A stretch of 64,000 nt of DNA from Paracoccaceae bacterium (GTDB taxonomy: Bacteria > Pseudomonadota > Alphaproteobacteria > Rhodobacterales > Rhodobacteraceae). The stretch spans positions 248,001 to 312,000 of the forward strand of contig JAIOYF010000003.1 of NCBI GenBank assembly GCA_021741245.1, written 5' to 3'. A model generated the notes under the pieces. It was not told the DNA's origin and did no database searches. It saw nothing but the letters and a program-made list of their open reading frames with translations. The translations under genes were made by a program, and so were the position numbers. Positions 50,805 to 59,430 of the stretch are shown in pieces. Every line of letters begins with the position of its first letter. The first letter of the stretch is position 1.

Positions 50805-51664
50805 TGCAAGAGGCACTTTTGGCCCATCTGCGGTCTGGCTCTACCACTGTTTGCCGCGCCTGGGCCGTGCGGCGCAAGGATGGTGAAGTTCTTGGCTTTA
50901 CCGACCACGACAATGACCTTGAATTTGAGGACATAGTCTTTGTGGCTCGCACGGGGTTGACGGCCCGCGCGTTGCAACAATCGACCGGGCTTTCTGTCGA
51001 CAACTCTGAAGCCACGGGCGCGCTGACGGATGCAGCCGTTCGGGAGGAAGATATCCTTGCGGGTTTGTATGATGGTGCGGAGGTTACCGCCTTTCAGGTC
51101 AACTGGGAGAATGTCGACGAACGGAGCATCCTGTTTCGTGGAACATTTGGCGAGATTGTTCGCGCGGAAGGGGCCTTTCGGGTTGAACTTCGGGGTCTGA
51201 CCGAGGCGTTGAATCGCCCCATAGGGCATGTGTTTCATGCCGAGTGCTCAGCCGTTCTTGGGGATGGTCGCTGCAAGGTTGACCTAAAGAACGCCGCGTT
51301 TTCCGTTCAGGCTGAATTGCGATCGGAACGTGATGCCCGCATTCTTTCCTTTGATGCGCTGCCCGGCTTTGCGGCGGGGTGGTTCGGATCAGGCCGTTTG
51401 TTGCAGGAGATCAATGGCCAGTGGCGGCCATGCGGAGTCATAAAGCAAGATCGAACAGTTTTGGGCGCGCGCATCATTGAGTTGTGGCAGCCTTTGGTAA
51501 CGCCGCCGCCCGGCGGGAGCCTGTTCACGCTTGAAGCCGGGTGCGACAAGCGGTCGACGACGTGTCAGGCAAGGTTTGCTAATTTCCTGAACTTTCGCGG
51601 CTTTCCGCATATTCCGGGGGAGGACTGGTTGAGGGCTAGCCCTTCGGTCTCGGTCAGTGGGTAG
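50804..51664 (+). CDS. GTA g13, baseplate hub protein (DUF2163)
   Basis: A 286-residue protein of family DUF2163/TIGR02218. Diagnostic features are VCRAWAVRRKDGEVLGFTDHD, several Cys (ECSAVLGDGRC and GCDKRSTTCQARF) and the C-terminal FRGFPHIPGED. The Cys cluster may bind an iron-sulfur centre or zinc, as discussed for GTA hub proteins. It starts in the g12 stop and is followed four bases later by g14. Confidence 0.9.
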   Translation: MQEALLAHLRSGSTTVCRAWAVRRKDGEVLGFTDHDNDLEFEDIVFVARTGLTARALQQSTGLSVDNSEATGALTDAAVREEDILAGLYDGAEVTAFQVNWENVDERSILFRGTFGEIVRAEGAFRVELRGLTEALNRPIGHVFHAECSAVLGDGRCKVDLKNAAFSVQAELRSERDARILSFDALPGFAAGWFGSGRLLQEINGQWRPCGVIKQDRTVLGARIIELWQPLVTPPPGGSLFTLEAGCDKRSTTCQARFANFLNFRGFPHIPGEDWLRASPSVSVSG

Positions 51665-51668
51665 CGCG

Positions 51669-52136
51669 ATGGGTCGTGAGATCGAAGAATGCGCCGATCC
51701 TTTCGTTCGGGCGGTAGTGGACGCCGCACGTGGATGGATCGGAACCCCGTATCGCCATCAAGCGTCGGTCAAGGGGGCTGGTGCAGATTGCCTTGGGCTG
51801 GTCCGCGGTATTTGGCGCGATGTGCTTGGGCCGGAACCTGCGAGCATTCCCTCCTATACCCCGGATTGGTCCGAGGCCGCTGGCGATGAAGCGCTTATGC
51901 GATCCGCAGATCGTTGGTTGGTGCGGCGATCTGGTCTGGAGTGGCAGGTCGCCGATATCTTGCTGTTTCGCATGCGTCATGACTCGGTCGCAAAGCATCT
52001 TGGTGTGGTTTCGGCCCCCTTTGGGTCCTGTCGTTTCATCCATGCCTATACAGGTCACGGTGTGGTCGAGAGCCCTCTTTCAGAACCTTGGCGTCGGCGC
52101 GTTGCCGCTGTCTATCACTTCCCAAAGGGAGCGTAG
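51669..52136 (+). CDS. GTA g14, NlpC/P60-type cell-wall peptidase
   Basis: A 155-residue peptidase. The catalytic Cys41 is in GAGADCLGLVRG and His110 in DSVAKHLGVV, with a third polar residue in FIHAYTGHGVVES. In GTAs this baseplate enzyme cuts peptide cross-links so that the DNA can pass the recipient wall. The ATG at 51669 is used; a GTG at 51657 overlaps the g13 end. It is followed after three bases by g15. Confidence 0.9.
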   Translation: MGREIEECADPFVRAVVDAARGWIGTPYRHQASVKGAGADCLGLVRGIWRDVLGPEPASIPSYTPDWSEAAGDEALMRSADRWLVRRSGLEWQVADILLFRMRHDSVAKHLGVVSAPFGSCRFIHAYTGHGVVESPLSEPWRRRVAAVYHFPKGA

Positions 52137-52139
52137 TGA

Positions 52140-55100
52140 ATGGCGACCATTCTCTTTTCGGCGGCAGGGGCCGCCCTTGGCAGTGGATTTGGCGGGACGG
52201 TCCTTGGCCTGTCTGGCGCGGTGATCGGGCGGGCGGTCGGGGCAACGCTGGGCAGGGCGATTGATCAGCGCATCTTGGGGCTGGGGGCAGAGCCAGTTGA
52301 AGTGGGCAGGCTGGATCGCTTTTACCTGATGGGGGCAAGCGAAGGGGCGCCAGTTTCAAAGGTTTGGGGCCGTATGCGCGTGCCCGGTCAGGTCATCTGG
52401 GCGTCACCCTATTTGGAATCGCAAAGCAGCAGCGGGGGTGGCAAGGGCGCGCCGCGACCCCGCACAGTGCAGTTTTCCTACTCGGTCAGTCTGGCTGTTG
52501 CGCTGTGTGCTGGTGAGATCCTTGGCATAGGGCGCATCTGGGCTGATGGGACCGAGATCGCGCCAAACACCTTGGACCTGAGGCTTTACAAAGGAACGGA
52601 AGATCAGCTTCCGGACCCAGCCATTGAAGCCGATGTGGGATTTGGCCGGGCGCCAGCCTATCGCGGATGCGCCTATGTGGTTCTGGAAAACCTCGATCTG
52701 TCGGCCTTTGGGAACAGGGTGCCACAGCTGAGCTTTGAGGTTTTGCGTACCGCGCAAGGCTTAGAAACCGAACAGACGCTTGATCTGCAAAAGGCAATTC
52801 GGGCAGTCGCAATTATCCCGGGCACGGGCGAATATGCTTTGGCGACCGAAAAGGTCAGGCTCGAGCGCGGCTTTGCGGAGACGGAAACCGTCAATGCCAA
52901 TTCCCGCAGTGGGGAGCCGGATTTTGTGGCCTCCTTGGGCCAGTTGCGCAGAGAACTTCCGAATTGCACGGCAGCGTCGTTGATTGTTTCTTGGTTTGGC
53001 AACGATCTACGGTGTGGGAGTTGTGAGGTTCGGCCAAAGGTTGAGCAGTTGGATCTGGATGCTGCGTCAATGCCTTGGCGCGCAGGCGGAATCGGGCGGG
53101 CACAGGCCGGGATTGTTCCGAAAGACGTCGGCCGCTCGATCTATGGCGGCACGCCAAGCGATGCCTCGGTTGTTCAGGCGATCAAGGCCCTGCGCGACGG
53201 GGGCCAAACCGTGATGTTCTATCCGTTTATCTTGATGGAACAACTTGGTGGGAACAGCCTGACAGATCCCTATTCGGGGGAGGGCGAGCAACCTGCCCTT
53301 CCCTGGAGGGGGCGTATCACTCTTTCGGCAGCTCCTGGCCGTGAGGGTTCACCAGATATGACCACTGGGGCCGTCGATGAAGTGGCGTCGTTTTTTGGCA
53401 CGACAGCTGTTGGTGACTTCACAATAAGCGGAGACGATATTCTTTACACAGGTCCACTGGAGTGGGGGTATAGGCGATTCATCTTGCACTATGCGCATCT
53501 GTGCCAATTGGCCGGGGGCGTCGATGCGTTCTGCATCGGTTCAGAAATGCGGGGCCTTACGCAAATTCGTGGACCCGGCCACAGTTTTCCGGCAGTGCAG
53601 GCCCTTATTCAACTGGCGGCGGACGTGCGATCAATCCTTGGGCCATATACCGAAATCAGCTATGCCGCCGATTGGTCAGAGTATTTTGGATATCATGTCA
53701 ATGGAAATGTCTATTTTCATCTTGATCCACTTTGGGCCAGCTCTGACATTGATTTCATTGGTATTGACAACTATATGCCATTGTCAGACTGGCGTTCGGG
53801 ATACGATCATGCTGATGCCCACTGGAATTCCATTTATAACCTGAACTACCTGAAATCCAACATATGCGGTGGTGAGGGCTTCGACTGGTATTATGACAGC
53901 CCTGAAGGGATTGACTATCAATTGCGCAAACCAATTGAAGATGGTTTGTTTGGAGAGCCATGGGTTTTTCGCGTAAAGGATCTGCGATCATGGTGGGGAC
54001 ATACGCATCATAATCGCATTGATGGCCTTCGATCAAACAGTGCCACTGAATGGATACCACGCTCAAAACCCATTCGGTTTACTGAATATGGTTGCTCTTC
54101 GATTGACAATGGCACGAATGAGCCAAACAGATTTCTGGATCCTAAATCATCTGAATCCGCGCTTCCCAGAGCTTCGGAGGGAATCAGAGACGACTATATT
54201 CAGATGCAATACTACAGGGCGATGGTGGAATATTGGAAAGACCCTGAAAATAATCCGATCTCAGAGTTCTACAATGGTCCAATGCTTGATCTTGGCAATT
54301 GTTTTGCTTGGGCATGGGATGCGCGCCCGTACCCCGATTTCCCTAGAAATGAGGGGCTTTGGTCTGATGGCAGCAATTATCTGCGCGGTCACTGGTTGAA
54401 TGGTCGCGCAACCTCGGCCCCATTGGATGCGGTTGTGCGCGAAATATGTGAGACGGCTGGCCTGAAGGGCGTTGAAACCGGCCACCTGCACGGTCTTGTT
54501 CATGGCTATGTTGCAGCCGACATACAATCTGCTCGTGCGGCATTGCAACCGCTTGGTATCACGTATGCTTTTGATGCCATTGAACGGGATGGCAAGATGC
54601 ATTTCGTATCGAGAAGCACAGCCACAAAGTTTACTCTGACGGAGGATAAAACGGCCCTTGGTGTGGATCTGGACCGATCGCTTGAATTGACGCGCCTATC
54701 AGAGGCAGAAATATCTGGGCGCGCAAGATTTGGCTACGTCTCCGCTGACGGTGAATTTGACGTGCGAATTGCGGAAGCTGTTTTTCCATCTGACGATACC
54801 CAGCCTGTCTCCCAGACAGAGTATCCAATTTCCCTCCCAAGTGGAGCGGGAAAATCAATTGCCGAGCGTTGGTTGGCAGAGGCGCGTTCGGCTCGGGATG
54901 TTCTCAAGGTTAGGTTGCCAAACTCGTTGTCAAATATTGGTGCAGGATCCTTGGTTTCCGTCGCGGGCGCGACTTATCGAATCGATGGGGTCGAACTTGA
55001 TGATGCACGCACGATTGAAGCCGTCCGAATGGAGCGAAGCCATTACGAACTGCGTGATGCGGTGAGCGAAGTCACCGACTGGGTGGCATTTAGAGATCCC

Positions 55101-56039
55101 GCGCCAGTTGCGCATTTGTGGTTGGACCTTCCTCTTCTCAAGGGAACGGAGTTGCCTCATGCACCTTATATAGCGGCCATAGCGAAACCATGGCCGGGGC
55201 CAGTAGCCGTTTGGTCGGCAGAAGAGGATGCTGGATATGAATTGGACCTCGTGCTCGAAAGTCAGTCGATCGTAGGCACCACTTTGACGCCCTTGAAAGC
55301 AGCGCACCCTGGTTTGATTGATCGAGGAGCACCATTGCGGGTTAAGTTCTTGAACGGTGAAATTGCTTCCACCTCCCTTTCTTCGATGCTGAGCGGGTTG
55401 AATGTAATGGCAATTGGGGACGGAACCAAAGACTATTGGGAGGTGTTTCAGTTTCAAGAGGCAACATTGGTTGATCTTGATACCTACGAAATTTCGTTGC
55501 GCATTAGGGGGCAAGCGGGGACAGAGGCGTTAATGCCAGAAATCTGGCCCGTTGGAAGCTATGTAGTCTTGCTTGGCAGCGGCATCAGACAAGTTTCGCT
55601 TAATGCACAGTTGCGGGGGGTTGATCGGCACTATCGTGTTGGCGCTTCGGCTTTGGGTTTGGAGAACCCAGAAGCACAGCATGATATATTGGCTTTCAAG
55701 GGTAACGGCCTTCGGCCATACACTGTCGCACATTTGAAGGTAGTAAAGATGCTGAATGGAGATTTTAACCTGGGGTGGGTAAGGCGAACGCGGATTGATG
55801 GAGATGGATGGGACGCGGCTGATGTGCCGCTTGGTGAAGATCGGGAATCCTACTCCGTCACCATTAAAAATTTCTCAGGATCTACGGTGAGAACCTTTAT
55901 AACCGATGAGGCGGGCTTTGTTTATTCTACTGCCGAGCAATTGCTCGATGGTGTCGCCGCGGCATTTTCCGTGGAGGTTGCACAGCTTTCAAGCATTTTT
56001 GGCGCGGGGCCTGCAAAGCGATTGTTCGTAACGATCTGA
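52140..56039 (+). CDS. GTA g15, large tail protein with TIM-barrel domain
   Basis: A 1299-residue tail-tip protein ('megatron' of RcGTA) that starts with a hydrophobic, Gly-rich helical segment. A TIM-barrel glycoside-hydrolase-like domain lies at about 410-705. It has Glu469 in FCIGSEMRGL and Glu649 in RFTEYGC, placed like acid/base and nucleophile in clan A hydrolases. A phage-tail domain and an rcc01698-like C-terminal region follow. It probably contacts the recipient surface and opens a path for DNA. From about 53.4 kb the DNA is more AT-rich than in the earlier GTA genes. It is full length and intact. Confidence 0.9.
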   Translation: MATILFSAAGAALGSGFGGTVLGLSGAVIGRAVGATLGRAIDQRILGLGAEPVEVGRLDRFYLMGASEGAPVSKVWGRMRVPGQVIWASPYLESQSSSGGGKGAPRPRTVQFSYSVSLAVALCAGEILGIGRIWADGTEIAPNTLDLRLYKGTEDQLPDPAIEADVGFGRAPAYRGCAYVVLENLDLSAFGNRVPQLSFEVLRTAQGLETEQTLDLQKAIRAVAIIPGTGEYALATEKVRLERGFAETETVNANSRSGEPDFVASLGQLRRELPNCTAASLIVSWFGNDLRCGSCEVRPKVEQLDLDAASMPWRAGGIGRAQAGIVPKDVGRSIYGGTPSDASVVQAIKALRDGGQTVMFYPFILMEQLGGNSLTDPYSGEGEQPALPWRGRITLSAAPGREGSPDMTTGAVDEVASFFGTTAVGDFTISGDDILYTGPLEWGYRRFILHYAHLCQLAGGVDAFCIGSEMRGLTQIRGPGHSFPAVQALIQLAADVRSILGPYTEISYAADWSEYFGYHVNGNVYFHLDPLWASSDIDFIGIDNYMPLSDWRSGYDHADAHWNSIYNLNYLKSNICGGEGFDWYYDSPEGIDYQLRKPIEDGLFGEPWVFRVKDLRSWWGHTHHNRIDGLRSNSATEWIPRSKPIRFTEYGCSSIDNGTNEPNRFLDPKSSESALPRASEGIRDDYIQMQYYRAMVEYWKDPENNPISEFYNGPMLDLGNCFAWAWDARPYPDFPRNEGLWSDGSNYLRGHWLNGRATSAPLDAVVREICETAGLKGVETGHLHGLVHGYVAADIQSARAALQPLGITYAFDAIERDGKMHFVSRSTATKFTLTEDKTALGVDLDRSLELTRLSEAEISGRARFGYVSADGEFDVRIAEAVFPSDDTQPVSQTEYPISLPSGAGKSIAERWLAEARSARDVLKVRLPNSLSNIGAGSLVSVAGATYRIDGVELDDARTIEAVRMERSHYELRDAVSEVTDWVAFRDPAPVAHLWLDLPLLKGTELPHAPYIAAIAKPWPGPVAVWSAEEDAGYELDLVLESQSIVGTTLTPLKAAHPGLIDRGAPLRVKFLNGEIASTSLSSMLSGLNVMAIGDGTKDYWEVFQFQEATLVDLDTYEISLRIRGQAGTEALMPEIWPVGSYVVLLGSGIRQVSLNAQLRGVDRHYRVGASALGLENPEAQHDILAFKGNGLRPYTVAHLKVVKMLNGDFNLGWVRRTRIDGDGWDAADVPLGEDRESYSVTIKNFSGSTVRTFITDEAGFVYSTAEQLLDGVAAAFSVEVAQLSSIFGAGPAKRLFVTI

Positions 56040-56580
56040 GGCCGGCGTTTTGCTACCGTTCTGCTACAACGTCCATTAGACAAGAGTTGATGCAGACCTC
56101 GCAATTGAGGGACGCCTCTACTGCAAAGTGCCGCAAGAACCATTGCGGGGGTGGTTGATGCGGGGTGGTGGACCGTCAGTTCGAACGGGATGTAGGAATA
56201 GCTTGGCTTGACGCTTGGGGCCTTTTGCGGCCCTAAGTGGCGTCAACCATATTTGGCATCATGTCAGTGATTTTAGCAGTTTTCCTGCAGGGTAGTTCGT
56301 GAAGTGTCGCCAGAGATCCTTCTGGTTCGCGAAGGATCGTCTCTCCCCGGTGCCGCCGCTTAGGAACCGGATGCTCGGCCGTCGGAGAGCGAGTTCGACT
56401 ACGCAGCGGCGCTGGTCACTGAGCGATTGGTCATTTCGGCACCAGGTAGATAATTCGGGTTTGGTCGATTGGTTTGAGCGACTGAGTTCAGTAAGATATC
56501 GTGTGAGGGAGGCGGCTGACAAAGCTTCTACCCTTTTGAGGTGGATATATCCGTTTTGCGGCATCTTAGCTTTTTCAAAT
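56040..56580. other. Region after GTA g15, no convincing gene
   Basis: This 541-base stretch contains a large imperfect hairpin at 56208-56246 and two overlapping frames on opposite strands (56259-56681 minus, 56299-56586 plus). Neither has a recognisable motif, a good ribosome binding site or codon usage like its neighbours. In some relatives g16 follows g15; I do not see it. Remnants of a decayed gene are possible. Confidence 0.5.
56208..56246 (+). terminator. Large hairpin, probable GTA operon 3' end
   Basis: TTGACGC (56208) and GCGTCAA (56240) are perfect complements. Inside them TTGGGGCC (56215) pairs with GGCCCTAA (56229) with one G-T pair, around a TTTTGC loop; three bases (GTG) bulge on the right side. 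It lies 169 bases after the g15 stop. There is no T run, so termination efficiency is uncertain. Confidence 0.55.
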
Positions 56581-57429
56581 CTATAGCCGCTCATCGCGAT
56601 CGGGGCGCAAGTTGCGCAAGATGGTTTGGGCCGCTGTCGCCATCGGACCTTCGGTTTGTGACAGGATCGCGATCCTGTCAAAGGCCTCAGGCTCCGCCGT
56701 CATTGCGGCCCGCAAAGTACGGCCAAAGGTTTGGCGCAGTTCCGTTCCGATATTGAATTTCGACACCAGACCCGCTGCCGCAAGCAGCCGTCGCTGATCA
56801 AGGCTGACGCCCGATCCCCCGTGAATGACCAACGGAACATTGGGGCATAGTGCGGCGATGGTGGACAGCCGGTCAGTGTCGATCTTTGTCTGTGTGTTGG
56901 TTTGCAAGTGCACATTGCCGACCGACACAGCCATGGCATCTACTGCAGTTTGGGCCGCGAAGACTGCGGCCTCTGCCGGATCTGTTCCGGTTGAAGCGGC
57001 CCCAGCGTTGTAGCCGACAAAGCCGATCTCACCCTCACATGATACGCCCGCGGCATGTGCCAAAGCGGCAACGGCGGCGGTGCGGTCGATGTTTTCGCGC
57101 AACGGCAAGCGCGAGCCGTCATACATCACCGAGGTAAATCCAAGGTCGATCGCCTGCGCGCATTCCTCATAGCTATTGCCATGATCCAGATGCACGACCA
57201 CTGGAACCCGCGCGCCTTGCGCCAGATGCCGCAGCATCGCTGCCAGAACGGGCAGAGGGGTATGGGCGCGACATCCCGGCCCCGCCTGCAAGATCACCGG
57301 GGTATCCTCGGATTCGGCCGCCGTCACAAAGGCGCGCATATCCTCCCACCCAAGGGTGACAAGACCGGCGATGGCGTAACCGCCCTTTTGCGCCGGGCGC
57401 AGAACCTCCGACAGAGTGGCAAGTGTCAT
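56581..57429 (-). CDS. iolJ: Class II aldolase, probable IolJ
   Basis: A 282-residue zinc-dependent class II aldolase (FbaA/GatY/IolJ group). It has the Asp and metal His region VVVHLDHGNSYEE, SVMYDGSRLPLRENI, GEIGFVGYNAG and late zinc-binding His motifs in GNVHLQTNTQTKID and VIHGGSGV. In inositol breakdown IolJ cleaves 2-deoxy-5-keto-gluconate-6-phosphate to malonate semialdehyde and DHAP. Its start overlaps iolB by four bases on the minus strand (iolC-iolB-iolJ). Related tagatose or fructose bisphosphate aldolases are alternatives, but the neighbours favour IolJ. Confidence 0.8.
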   Translation of the reverse strand: MTLATLSEVLRPAQKGGYAIAGLVTLGWEDMRAFVTAAESEDTPVILQAGPGCRAHTPLPVLAAMLRHLAQGARVPVVVHLDHGNSYEECAQAIDLGFTSVMYDGSRLPLRENIDRTAAVAALAHAAGVSCEGEIGFVGYNAGAASTGTDPAEAAVFAAQTAVDAMAVSVGNVHLQTNTQTKIDTDRLSTIAALCPNVPLVIHGGSGVSLDQRRLLAAAGLVSKFNIGTELRQTFGRTLRAAMTAEPEAFDRIAILSQTEGPMATAAQTILRNLRPDRDERL

Positions 57430-58268
57430 TTGAACTTGGCAATCATGTCCTTGATGCCCGGGATCGTTTCGATCTGATAGGCATGAGTGGGCTGGAAATA
57501 CTGCACAAGGCTGCGCTGTGACAGACCGCCCAGAATGGTGAAGTAATACATCTCATACCCCGGCAGCACGCAGCAGGGGTGATAGCCGCTGTCCAGACAA
57601 ACGGTGGACCCGTCGACGATGTGATACGCCTCGCCCGGTTTGCCATCCTCGCGCTGAAGCATCTGCACGCCGGACCCATGGTTGGGGCGGAAGCGGAAGT
57701 TATACGTCTCGTCATGTCGGGTTTCCAGCGGCAGGCGGTCGGTGTCATGCTTGTGGCTGGGAAAGCCCGACCAGCCGCCCGCGCCTACGGTGAACAACTC
57801 GCTGACAAGCAAGCGACCTACGCGGCCGTGATATTTCGTGCCAAGGATATGCTTGATCTTGCGGTGCGTTTTGGTGTCGTCCGAGCCATATTGCACAAGG
57901 TCAAGGTCGTCGGCGCGTATGTCGAAAGGTTCCAGAACCTTGTCATAGGCGGCCCCTGCGACAAACACCTCGGCCTGCTCCGATGTGCAAACAAACGTCA
58001 CCTTCGCCCCAACAGGGATATAGGCGCCTTCGGGTTCGCCATCCCAAACATTCTCGCCGCGCAGGCCAAGGCCGGCAAAAGAAACCCCCTCTACCTCGAT
58101 ATCGACGGTGCCCGTGGCGGGCACAATGCAGGTTTCATAGCCCGGCACCTGATAGCTGAACGCCTGCCCCCGCTGAAGTTTGACGATGTTGAAATAGTTT
58201 AGCGGAACCAGAGTGTTGCCTGCATCCACGATGGGTTTGTTCTGATTGTCATAGGGGACGATATGCAT
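57426..58268 (-). CDS. iolB: 5-deoxy-glucuronate isomerase IolB
   Basis: A 280-residue cupin-type isomerase converting 5-deoxy-glucuronate to 2-deoxy-5-keto-gluconate. Family segments are clear: GWSGFPSHKHDTD with metal-binding His residues, ETYNFRFRPNHGSG, and YHPCCVLPGYEMYYFTILGG with the late His. The family length (about 270) fits. It lies 12 bases after iolC and overlaps iolJ, so all three are one operon. Confidence 0.9.
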   Translation of the reverse strand: MHIVPYDNQNKPIVDAGNTLVPLNYFNIVKLQRGQAFSYQVPGYETCIVPATGTVDIEVEGVSFAGLGLRGENVWDGEPEGAYIPVGAKVTFVCTSEQAEVFVAGAAYDKVLEPFDIRADDLDLVQYGSDDTKTHRKIKHILGTKYHGRVGRLLVSELFTVGAGGWSGFPSHKHDTDRLPLETRHDETYNFRFRPNHGSGVQMLQREDGKPGEAYHIVDGSTVCLDSGYHPCCVLPGYEMYYFTILGGLSQRSLVQYFQPTHAYQIETIPGIKDMIAKFK

Positions 58269-58280
58269 GGGGGTGTCCTT

Positions 58281-59288
58281 TCAGGGCTGCGTAGGGCCAG
58301 GGTGGTTGCGCAAGAAGGCGGCCAGCTCGGCAGGATCGGGCATGGCCGGTGCGCAGCCCACACGGGTGACCACTATAGCGGCACAGGCTGACCCGCTGAG
58401 CACCGCCTCCCGCAACGGGGTGTCTTTGCAGAGGGCGGCAACAAAGCCGCCCATGAAAGCATCGCCTGCGCCTGTGGGTTTCAGCGCATCAACGGCATAG
58501 ATCCCGGTGCGGACCTCATCCGCTCCGCTCAAAGAGATTGCGCCGTCTTCGCCCATCTTGTAGACCACAAGTCGCCCCTCATCGCGCGCAAGGGCGCGGG
58601 CCTTTTCCAGCCCCCGGTCATAGGACCCGGCCATAAAGCCGAACTCCACATCATTGCCGATGATAATGTCGCAATAGCTGGCCGCGCGGGAATAGACAGC
58701 GGCGGCCTCGTTGGCCGAGGCCCAGCTATAGGGACGGTAATCGACGTCAAAGATCAGGGGGAGACCCGCCGCACGGGCGCGGTCAAAGGCCGAAAAGGTG
58801 GCGCTGCGCGACGGTTCCGCCGCAAGCACAGTGCCCGTTGTGATGACGGCATCGAAGGTGCTGAAATCCACGGCATCCACATCCGCCACCGTCATCTGAA
58901 AATCCGCCGCTCCATTGCGATAGATCACCGATTGGCAATTCTCGATGCGGGTTTCCACCATGGCAAGGGAATTGCGGGCCTCGCCGCCCTCGACCTGAAC
59001 AAGGTGCGTATCAACGCCGTAGCCTGCCAGTTGCGTCAGGCAAAACCTGCCAACCGCATCGTCCGAGACGCGGGTCAATAAACTGGATTTCAGGCCATGC
59101 TTGCATAGGGCGACCGCGATATTGGCGGATGATCCGCCCAAGGCTGCGGTAAACTGCGTGGCGTCTTCTATGCGGGTGCCGGGCGGATCGGCATATAAAT
59201 CCATGCCTGCCCGTCCAATGACCAAAAACCGCCCGCCAGACAGTTTGTCGAGGTGCGTGGTCACTTCCGTCCGGTCCAAAAGGCGCAT
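58281..59288 (-). CDS. iolC: 5-dehydro-2-deoxygluconokinase IolC
   Basis: A 335-residue PfkB-family sugar kinase phosphorylating 2-deoxy-5-keto-gluconate. It has the N-terminal GRAGMDLYADP motif, the first signature FTAALGGSSANIAVAL and the second signature with the catalytic Asp, DALKPTGAGDAFMGGF. I place the start at the ATG at 59288 where the family homology begins; an ATG at 59345 would add 19 residues. It is the first gene of the minus-strand iol operon and is divergent from the oxidoreductase at 59431, around a LacI-type operator. Confidence 0.9.
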   Translation of the reverse strand: MRLLDRTEVTTHLDKLSGGRFLVIGRAGMDLYADPPGTRIEDATQFTAALGGSSANIAVALCKHGLKSSLLTRVSDDAVGRFCLTQLAGYGVDTHLVQVEGGEARNSLAMVETRIENCQSVIYRNGAADFQMTVADVDAVDFSTFDAVITTGTVLAAEPSRSATFSAFDRARAAGLPLIFDVDYRPYSWASANEAAAVYSRAASYCDIIIGNDVEFGFMAGSYDRGLEKARALARDEGRLVVYKMGEDGAISLSGADEVRTGIYAVDALKPTGAGDAFMGGFVAALCKDTPLREAVLSGSACAAIVVTRVGCAPAMPDPAELAAFLRNHPGPTQP

Positions 59289-59378
59289 CCCCTGTTCATC
59301 GGCCCATCCTTTGTGCGGCTTTGCCCGATTGTCTGAAACGAGCATCTTGCGTCTTGTCGAATCCAAGGATACGTTTTT

Positions 59379-59392
59379 TGAAACCGGTTGCA
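59379..59392. promoter_or_regulatory. LacI-type operator between divergent iol operons
   Basis: TGAAACCGGTTGCA is a 14-base dyad with the central CG of LacI-family operators and one mismatched pair. It lies between iolC (start 59288 or 59345) and the plus-strand gene at 59431, so one bound repressor could control both operons. The LacI-type gene at 62619-63629 is the obvious candidate regulator. Confidence 0.6.
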
Positions 59393-59430
59393 AATCGTTT
59401 GTTCAACCCCGGTCCTTGGGAGGGGACGCC

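Noticed and set aside
42076-56039. Interpretation as an ordinary prophage
   Set aside because: No integrase, repressor, replication or lysis genes, no attachment repeats; gene order and short tape measure match RcGTA-type gene transfer agents.
56259-56681. Minus-strand 140-residue and overlapping plus-strand 95-residue ORFs after GTA g15
   Set aside because: No recognisable domain, overlap with each other and with iolJ, poor start context. Kept only as part of the region note.
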